Shown piece after piece: positions 56,031 to 64,000 of a stretch of DNA of 64,000 bases (its first letter is position 1; each line of letters opens with the position of its first letter). The position numbers and the translations under genes are program-made. The DNA is taken from the NCBI RefSeq assembly GCF_011075055.1, contig NC_058152.1, forward strand, positions 7,006,001-7,070,000, in the 5' to 3' direction. The DNA is from Mangifera indica (Eukaryota; Streptophyta; Magnoliopsida; Sapindales; Anacardiaceae). Under the pieces are notes generated by a model. The model was not told where the DNA came from. It searched no databases and worked only from the letters and a program-made list of their open reading frames with translations.

Positions 56031-56869
56031 GAGATCGTAAATCTAATGGACAAGTGTTAAGGCATTCACATGATCATTTAAAAAGAAATTTTTATGGATA
56101 TAAATCTCAACAAACCCTTTAAAAAAAGGGAAACTGAAAATTTTATCTTATTTAGTAACCACCTATACATAAATGTCATACCTGTAAACTTTTATATATT
56201 TATACCATAAAACCCATTAAAACCTAAAAACATCATTAATTTTAGCATTCATGCATGAATCCATAACAACACTCATGAACCATTAAAAGTTGACTTTACA
56301 AAAAAATCAGTGGAGTAAGATTTTGTCAAATCAAATGCCCAAATAACTAACCCTTGAGTGAAGCGAAATGACGACAATCGATAACAACCAATGACTCACC
56401 CAAAATAATCAATGACATAATGGCAAGACAGGTTAGTTATTATTTCTGGTTAATAACATAATTAATGGATTATTAATGGTGGATGCATGTCTTTGTTAGA
56501 TTTAGGGTTTAGGTATAAAAATAAGGCTTGATTTGTTGTTTATGATTTGGTTTGAGCATGATTTTAATTGGTGGTTAAGGTTTTGTTTGGAAAAATAGGT
56601 TAACAACCTCTTCAACCTTACCTTGTTGATAATAGATGCATTGTTTTGTTAGATTTAGGGTTTAGGCATGAAAATGATATTTAATCTATTGTTTTTGATT
56701 TGGTTGAGTGTGATTTTAGTTAGTGATTGGGGTTTTATTTGGAAGCCAAGGCTTGACCTAACCTTTGCCATAGTTACATTTATATCTTTGTAGAATATTA
56801 GATTTAGGGTTACTACTTTTGTAGTTACTAATTTTGTTATTATGTCAAGAGAATGCAATCAACTACTAG
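56031..56869. other. Unassigned flank with a 153-bp direct duplication
   Basis: gttagatttagggtttagg occurs at 56495 and 56648, with similar sequence for about 105 bp after each. No gene is recognised. It precedes the second Ulp1 unit and could include its decayed terminal sequence, but I cannot match it to the right side. Confidence 0.45.
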
Positions 56870-59800
56870 GAAGGGCCTCACAGATTCCATGAGGCAATAA
56901 AATTTCGAATGCACTTTATGTTTCTCCTATTAAAGATAGACACAATGAGTGTCATCAGGGACAAACTAATGATAACTTAGAAAGATGTTTTGAATGACCA
57001 GTTTTGGGTGCTTCTTGGAATTGGAAGAACCCTAGTTTAGCATGGTTTTTATGCATGTAATGCTACTTTGTATACTTAAATATAGGGACCCGATGAGAGA
57101 ACTTTGGTTTAGATTAAACAATGTTAATGTCTAGTTTGGCCTTGTAAAGTTTGCTCTAGTGACTAGTCTATTCTTTAGGCATGATATAGACATGTCTAAC
57201 TATGTCGATTGTTCAGTAACTCTTTGATTGAAGAAAGAATACTTCTCGGATCCTAATAAGTCATTAATTTATAGCGACATCTAAAGCGTAATTGAGGCAC
57301 AAATATAGGGAGACAATGATGAGGATGTTGTAAAGTTTACGACATTGTATTTATCGCATATGGGACTATTATAGGTAGACAATAGAAATATCATCAAAGA
57401 TTGCTTCTTGTATTTAGCCGATGATCTAAATGCACTTAGTTGTAACTCTTAGGGTATGATGTCATGGAATAAGATAGTTAACTCCATATGGCAAGGCGTA
57501 TAAAGAAGATACTAGTATTGTCTACAAAAACACCAGCCTTACAGAGAGTTGATCCTTATGGTTACCTATTTGATTATGAGATTCCCTATTGCATTCCATG
57601 TAAGCATCGCATATTCTATCAAGTTAAAATTCATACAAATGATCATAAATACTAACCTGTTTTATAGTATTGGAATTATGAGATGGTAGGAAACCTAGTG
57701 CCTTTTATCAGTCTCTAAGTAGACAATCGGGTTTCCTATATGCAAAAGTGGAGAATTGTTGTCTTATTGACATGAGATAATGTATAGCAAGTTGGGATGT
57801 TCATCTAATTAATGAATCATTCATACTTTCTAGTTAATCGTTTGAAATTACATTTGTTTACTTCTAATGAATTTATGTTTTGTTCCAAGAGTTTGTTTCA
57901 CATGTATTATGTCCAATTCAAATTGAGCAGGAGACCAAGTGGTATATACAAGAATTAGAGTTCATAGGAGAAGAGACACCAATTACCTCATTAGATGATG
58001 AGATGATAGAATTTGATAACAATGATGACACTCATTCAACACGTCATCCTACTTTCTAAGCACCCTTAAAAGGGTCTTCTCAATCATTTATTGTTGAGGT
58101 TTGGAGCCCCCAACTCCTCATGCCCACCCTCTAACTCATGTATCCCTTACATGGGTAGCCAACCCCTAACTTTCTAGCTTTTTTATCTATGTATAAAGGT
58201 CCACATCACAAGGCTCCCAACCTTTTGTCCTAAGTGTTTTCCTTTATGTACAAATGTCCCCTCTACAAATGTTTATCTCTTGCTCTTTTCACCCTCAAGA
58301 GTTTCAGAGGGTCTTTCCTGTAAAACACTTATTTCATAACACTACTTACAATAGTGTATTAGAGGATTGTCTCTAGTAACTCTTTTCGTAACATGTCTTC
58401 ATGATTAACTGTTAGATGTAATAACATCTTAACTAGCAAGTTGCAATGATACTAGGAGAAATGCAACAGCTCCTTCAATAGTAGGCAACAATGATATAGG
58501 GAGAGATGTAAGAACTCTAATCTTTCATAATGTATTGGATGAAAGCACTTGAAGATTCATGTATTCAAAGATTGAGACTAGTACACATTCACGATAGTTG
58601 TCTTTTTCATTTGATTACATGTGTTTATATGTGTAATGATGAAATAACAGGTATGTAATTTATTCAAGTGGATATGCCCCTACCAGTAGATATGCCCTAG
58701 CAAAAGGTTATACCCTAGTAGGATAATGTGCCATAATAGCAAGATATCCCATTGAAAAATGTTGGAAGGCTTTAATAGTTCCAAAATAGTCAGCATTTGG
58801 TTATGTTCTTTAAAAAGGTAAATAGTTTATTAGTCTATTCACAGATCCAACGAAACATATGGAAGATTGTTACATTGAAAGACAATATGCCCATTGATAT
58901 CCCTTCCAATGCATCACAAAGAGAGCCCGTTGTTGTCTTAAAGCTAACATTGGTCCAATTCTATACAATATTCAAATGGTAGTTCCTTAGTGATTCATAT
59001 AATGACAATAGACGTGTCTTCCTTGTTGGACCTAATTGTACCACTGGACATGTAAGCAAAGGTGCCTAATAGACCCTATTGGTTACGCAGGGGTTGCATA
59101 ACACGGTATGCATTAGTCTTGTATATATTATTTTATTTCTAAGTTTAACTAATGTTATTATTTCTTCTCTAACACAACACATTGAAGTTTTTCTCAAGGT
59201 ACTTCATAAAACCTTTCTAGATAATAATTGGATAATGGTCTTTACCTAATTTATGGCACATCTCTCAACCTATGTAAGAAAATTCAAGCATTTAGGTTCG
59301 AAAATGGAATGACCTTTTTTTTCATGCATTAAATCCACGACGTGTCCCCTCCCAACTACCCAATGAATTTTTTAAAAAATAAAGCTTAATCAAGAAAGTG
59401 CTATAATTTTATTAGTTTATTCAATTATATGATGTTAAACAATATTTTTAATTTGCATTGCGTCCCAGATATTCTTTCCCATCAACTTTGACAACCAATA
59501 CTAGGTAGTGACGTATTGGCTTTGAGCAATTAGACGTTATATGTACATGACTTCATAAAATATACCACTAGTAAAGTGAAATTCAAGAAGCTAATTACAT
59601 TGTATAAGGTACTACCATATATGATTGTGACAAGCAATTATTATCAATCAAAGGGTATCCAACCACCACCACTTAGACATTGTATATATATGACTCTATA
59701 AAACATATCGCCAGAAAAGTGAAATTCAAGAAGTTAATGGCACCGTATAAGGTACTGTCATACATGATTGCAACAAGCAATTATTATCAATCAAGAGGTA

Positions 59801-60030
59801 TCCAGCCACAGCGCAACGTTAAAATTCATGTGTGTTTGGAATGTCCCTAAACAAGAGCTAGTAACAAGAGACTGTGGAGTTTTTATGCTAATGTTTATAG
59901 AGTAGCTTGCCTAGAATCATGAATTCAACTTTACATCTAAAACTTTGAGGTTGTTGAGGAAGCAAGTCCTCATGCCTTTATTTCATGGAAGGGCCTTTGG
60001 AAAGAAATATTTGTTGCGCATATTATAAAT
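56870..60030 (+). pseudogene. DUF1985-Ulp1 type protease gene of a second MULE, degenerate
   Basis: The N-terminal half resembles the DUF1985 domain that precedes Ulp1 in plant MULE proteins: 'MRELWFRLNN' (57093), 'FGLVKFALVTSLFFRHDIDM' (57139), 'DNDEDVVKFTTLYLSHMG' (57314) and 'CFLYLADDLNAL' (57406). The Ulp1 part starts to be readable near 59475 with 'FFPINFDNQY', where the catalytic His is Tyr and the next Trp is a stop. It continues through 'KKLITLYKVLPYMIV' (59587) to 'TRDCGVFMLMFIE' (59859-59897) with the catalytic Cys intact, and 'LRLLRKQVLMPLFHGR' (59948). A 143-bp tandem duplication (59574/59717) interrupts it. The family is a SUMO-protease relative; here clearly dead. Confidence 0.8.
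59527..59812 (+). repeat. 143-bp tandem duplication in the Ulp1 remnant
   Basis: aagtgaaattcaagaag occurs at 59574 and 59717; the sequence matches on both sides ('gtataaggtact', 'caagcaattattatcaatcaa'). The unit is 143 bp, not a multiple of 3, so it also shifts the frame between the Asp and Cys regions of the protease. Confidence 0.9.
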
Positions 60031-60690
60031 TTACATGATTGATTAGATGTTTTCATTAATGAAATATTTTAGTTGTCTAAGCAAATTTAGGGCAATTCAA
60101 TTAATGGAGGGTGTACATGCAAATGTTGAGGACTTTATTTATTTGTACTCAGATATAGGAGCATTTACATTTGATTGGTGTTTTATTAATTTAATCACTT
60201 TGTATATAATTACTTTATACACTTTTGACTATTTTATTATGGATTATTATAGCTATGCACATTTCTTTGTTTAATCACATAGTCATACAAGATTATTCAA
60301 CGTCAAAGTAGTAAACTAAATATTATACATATACAATGACTATAACATAGAATTGTAAACTACATCAAATCAATGACTTAACTTAATTGAATATGAGATC
60401 AATGTGGTTGTAACTTATATAACTTGTGTGCCTTCACCACAACTTCATTGCAAACTTCACCAAAAGTAAATGTGCAATGAAGTAATGAAGAAAGGACATT
60501 AACACAATCAACCTTAACAAAGCTTATCCAATGTGCTTGCAATTATAATCCTATATCTGAGACAAATTAAGGTAGCATATTAATATCTAATAAAACATAA
60601 AATTAACACAAAAAAAATTAAAGGTTTACACTTGATTTCACCAATAAATTACAATTAAAGTGTATACACAAAATAAACCATGATAAACTA
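60031..60690. other. Gap between convergent MULE genes
   Basis: Sequence between the end of the Ulp1 remnant and the end of the minus-strand transposase. The frame at 60047-60274 has no recognised domain. It is the likely place of both 3' ends. Confidence 0.4.
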
Positions 60691-60694
60691 TTCA

Positions 60695-63098
60695 GCTGAA
60701 TAGGTTTAGCGGTAGCTACGATAACCTTGTCCTTTATTGTAACCTGAATTACCAGATATGGTAACAATGAGCACTGGAGCAAGACTCAAACAATTTAGTC
60801 AAGTATGTCCAAGTTGATGACATTTATTACAGTTTTGTGGTTAAACTTCCTCTCCTTCTAATAGCCTCATTACATGGTTGGACGAATGATTAGACTGTCG
60901 TAGTTACATCATAGATGGATAAATTGTCGACATATTAGATAATGCCCAAGTTGACTAATCCCCTATCAGATTAACATATTCTCTATACATCTTTTGTACA
61001 TATTCAGTCGAGTAATAATATGAGAGATTATTGAACCTTGCCATAAACTCGAAGTGTGCACATAGAATCTAAGATAGTCAAAACTTCCTATAATCACATG
61101 TTTGCTGTAGAATATTCATGACATACGTATGCTGTCAAGAATCATGTACTTTGTATTTGTGGACGTTGATTGGTTTGACCACTATATTGACAAATTTATA
61201 AACATGTCCAAGAATCTTGTTCTTAGCCTAGAGTGTTAACGAGTAAGACCTCAACTAATAAAAACCAATGTAACAAAAAATTAATAAAAACTAATTTTAT
61301 TAATTTTAGTCAAATATACCTATTAGGTTTTGCCTATTGTAAAACCAATGTTGTATTGTGTTCTTAAGAAACTCAACCAATACAATGACAGACAAAATGT
61401 GAGCAATCTATGTCAAAGCATTAAAGGACTCAGCAATATTAGTCATCATAATGTTGTACCGTCATCCTCTAAAGTATGTGCGCACCAATTTTTCATATCT
61501 AATATTAGCCAAATAGGTTGTCGTAGCAGCATTTACCTTGGTAATTCTACTCATGGAAAATTTAGAATCACAGATGAAATATGTTTTAGTAGCTCTCCAA
61601 AATAATCTTTATGTATGCTTCGTTTTTTTTGTACTGTGTATACATGTTACCTTTTATATTATAGTTACAAAAACCATATAGGGCATGAGGCAATATGTTG
61701 ACCACTAACACAGTGATTAAACGATGTGGATTAGAAAAAGTGGCCAAATGTACACATAAGAATGACATTTATGTCTCGATTCCCCCCTTGTTATCGATAT
61801 AAAAGGCCAGTGGATATATTTAATTATGTCATCTTTCATAACAATAATGAAAAGAGTCCAAAGGTACTTTCCTTTTAAATGTTAAACGTCAATGCAAATC
61901 ACCAGGCAACAAAACTATTATCGAACAATCCAATCTAATGAAAAAAAATGGAAACTTATTTTTCACATGGATATCAATATGTGTTATAGCTCTTGGGTTA
62001 TTTAGCTCTAGATTGTGATAATACTCAGGTAAAAGTATGAAAGATCCCCCAAGAGATCCTCGTAATGCATTTATTGCATATGTTTTCACACACTACGTTT
62101 ATGTGTATGAAATATTGATTTTGTACCTATCTGCCATGCCAAAAATAATTTTCTTCAGTCAAAAGATTTAATCAACTACAAACATTGATTTAAAGATAGT
62201 CCCCGATAACCTAGCACCAACATATCTATAATGTGATAATATTTGATTTCGTAGACAAGTGTGTGCATCATCGATATGTTGTAATGTGTAGTTGTCTCTA
62301 TACTCCTCTCTTATTGCACATGCTAGCCATTGGCATTGTTCATATACACACTAAATCTCATGTTATTTCCCATCAAAGTAACCTACTTTCCATTGAATAC
62401 CGGCCTTTAATGCATATTTTTCAAATAATGTTTTCAATTCTACTTTTGAATTATAAAAGCCCATTACTTTTAGACTGTTGTCTCTTTGTGTTTTCCGATT
62501 ACTAATACTCATGTTCTCAACATCCACGACAAGCTTAAAAACCAAAAAATAGATTAGGATTAAGAATGTGACTTGTATATGCTTCAATATCTATGGAGTC
62601 ATGGCCTTCCACGCTACACTCAACCTCGTCATTACAAACATTTGTTTGACTTCTCCTAACGTCTTGGATCGATACATCATACATGTCATCACCATCATCG
62701 AACTTGACAAATTTATTATCATCGTCATCATCATCATTACCCTCAGTATCATCATAGTAATCCAAACTCATGTCATCATCATTATCATTATCAACACCAT
62801 GATTTACACCATCATCTTGAAAACTTTGTGGTTGTGTTTAGTCGTATGTCAAATAATTCTCACTTTCTTCCTCGTGAACCTCTTCATCTTGTAGATTGTC
62901 TGTTCCTTTAATACGACTCTTGGTAATATAAAATTTTGTCGATCCTCGTAAACTTCTTGCTACCACTATCACATACTTAAGATCATCATTGTCTCCAATC
63001 TCATATGACCTTTCACCCACCGATACATCGCTAGAGATACATTTGTGAATATTTGACTGACTTTGATCAATTCTAAGATGATAACATATTTTTTCCAC
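60695..63098 (-). pseudogene. MULE transposase (MURA), near full length but degenerate
   Basis: Read on the minus strand from 63098. The acidic N-terminal region (62771-62650) has an Asp run encoded by a CAT/ATC repeat. The MuDR zinc region is 'SLKVMGFYNSKVELKTLFEK' (about 62475) and 'CQWLACAIREEYRD' (about 62312). Then 'FILLPEYYHNLELNNPRAI' (about 62040), the start of the DDE core with 'HLKGKYLWTLFI' (about 61885), and 'IMMTNIAESFNAL' (about 61455) with 'IVLVEFLRTQYNIGF' after it. SWIM is damaged: 'QQTCDYRKF' near 61100, where Cys has become Tyr. A knuckle 'CNKCHQLGHT' with a final 'LNC' lies near 60815-60775. Order and spacing fit MURA-type transposases; stops and shifts are frequent. It points toward the Ulp1 remnant at 56870-60030. 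Confidence 0.85.
62660..62815. repeat. Imperfect (CAT)n/(ATC)n repeat
   Basis: Clusters of atc/cat triplets, for example 62718-62760 and 62770-62815. On the minus strand they encode the acidic run of the transposase N-terminus, so the repeat is at least partly coding in origin. Confidence 0.7.
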
Positions 63099-63249
63099 AA
63101 ATCATTCAAAATCAATACTTATGCCAATGTAGATTGGTCTCTCATCCCCACCGACATATCTCATTATATTGTTATCACTTGTAATCCATTGCCCTTCGAA
63201 ACAAATTTTAAATGTGGTTTTTTTTCCATTTTTTGCTTAAACTAAACTT

Positions 63250-64000
63250 GCAACGTAAAACAAATAAATTTGGATAACTAATTGAGAATTTACAAGTCTT
63301 GAAAAACATATTGGCGAGATCGCCTACAATTAGCGAGGTCATCAACCAAGTCCTTAGATGGATTTTGACCGAAATTCACCTTATCTTGGTAAACTCATTT
63401 TACATAATCATTTCTTATTTTTCTAGTTGAACTATCAGTACTTCAACTAGTTTAACTTAAAATTACAATATTGAACAATAGATTAAAATAAGTTCTCATA
63501 ATCACCTATTTGTCTAGTTTACATTCTAGTTAGTAAATACACATATTATTAGCGTATTAAACGTATTCAAAAGAATTTTTGAACCCAAAATATATTAAAC
63601 ACGTATTTTATACCCTTCCTGTATTAAATGCGAATTATACATCATATTTTATATTTGTTGTATTTTTAAATTTTTTGTTAAACTTAAAGTACAAAATTGT
63701 CCCTTTTATTTTCAATTATTTACAAAAATGCCATTGACATTTAAAAAAATCCCAAAGACATTTCTTTCTTAATTCTCAACCCTACTTTTGCATTTTCTTC
63801 TCTTATGGCATATACGAATATTCACTCTAATTTGAAACTTTGAAATTTAAATTGATTAATTTATTTATTTTTCCTAATTGACTAATAATATACTTATTGT
63901 ACAAAGAATTTTAATTATATATTATGTTATATTAAGTTTTATAATTAATTAAACATTTTACATTTGAATTATTATATTGATTTTCAATAAAAGATTTATG
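63250..64000. other. AT-rich end of window, nothing identified
   Basis: No gene, LTR or terminal repeat recognised. The 'acaaaaatgccattgacattta' block near 63722 resembles MULE terminal sequence, but I found no inverted partner left of 56870. Confidence 0.35.

Noticed and set aside
56031..64000. Terminal inverted repeats for the second Ulp1 MULE
   Set aside because: Both sides have AT-rich sequence with weak resemblance to MULE ends, but no convincing inverted match and no 9-bp duplication could be found by eye.
1..64000. tRNA, rRNA or organelle DNA
   Set aside because: No cloverleaf with A/B boxes, no rRNA core sequence and no plastid or mitochondrial gene motifs were seen; the short Met-tRNA matches are retroelement primer sites.

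Overview
The window looks like AT-rich nuclear DNA of a flowering plant, probably a eudicot. The evidence is plant retrotransposon lineages with initiator-Met-tRNA primer sites, Mutator-like elements (MULEs) carrying Ulp1 protease genes, a hAT transposon, a plant L1-type LINE and GT-AG introns of 74-85 bp. I see no intact host gene, tRNA, rRNA or organelle insert. It reads as gene-poor heterochromatin in which nearly every recognisable segment is a mobile element, usually nested and broken.

Layout. 1-2.5 kb: end of a small TRIM-like element, then two truncated copia-type LTRs tail to tail. 3.1-8.4 kb: 5' LTR and gag of a SIRE-like copia element, the LTR split by another copia-type LTR. 8.49-14.82 kb: a minus-strand gypsy deletion derivative whose downstream LTR was hit by a 3.0-kb hAT element. 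14.8-19.4 kb: a plus-strand Tekay/Del-like gypsy lacking reverse transcriptase, followed by two LTR copies in tandem. 19.4-24.2 kb: degraded sequence with LTR-like direct repeats and a palindromic microsatellite. 24.26-32.24 kb: a copia-type LTR interrupted by a Tat-like gypsy LTR, then a second Tat-like LTR interrupted by a short copia element. 32.25-33.76 kb: 5'-truncated LINE. 34.39-42.66 kb: a minus-strand Tekay/Del-like gypsy, one LTR of which contains a solo LTR of another family. 43.24-49.56 kb: a MULE with an exact 9-bp target duplication. 49.6-50.96 kb: the only stretch with possible host-gene remains. 50.97-56.03 kb: a copia element with both ends and exact 5-bp target duplication. 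56.8-63.2 kb: remains of a second Ulp1-carrying MULE.

How the parts work together. Each retroelement once supplied its own Gag, protease, integrase and RT/RNase H; none retains an open set, so movement would need outside enzymes. The two MULE units share a two-gene plan: a MURA transposase and a Ulp1-like (C48) cysteine protease pointing at each other. In the first, MURA has shrunk to its SWIM and zinc-knuckle tail, while the protease keeps a clean exon-intron structure across five exons and all three catalytic residues, broken by a 25-bp duplication and at least one further frame change.

Most notable are, in that MULE, exact 119-bp tandem repeats (15 copies on one side, 5 inverted on the other, with a 3-unit higher-order pattern); a 104-bp flank sequence duplicated beside the wrong LTR of the 34-43 kb gypsy element; and a 41-bp perfect inverted repeat at that element's other LTR. 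Where target duplications could be read exactly (hAT, MULE, solo LTR, two LTR elements) they fix element edges to the base. All identifications come from reading translated motifs by eye; no database was searched.
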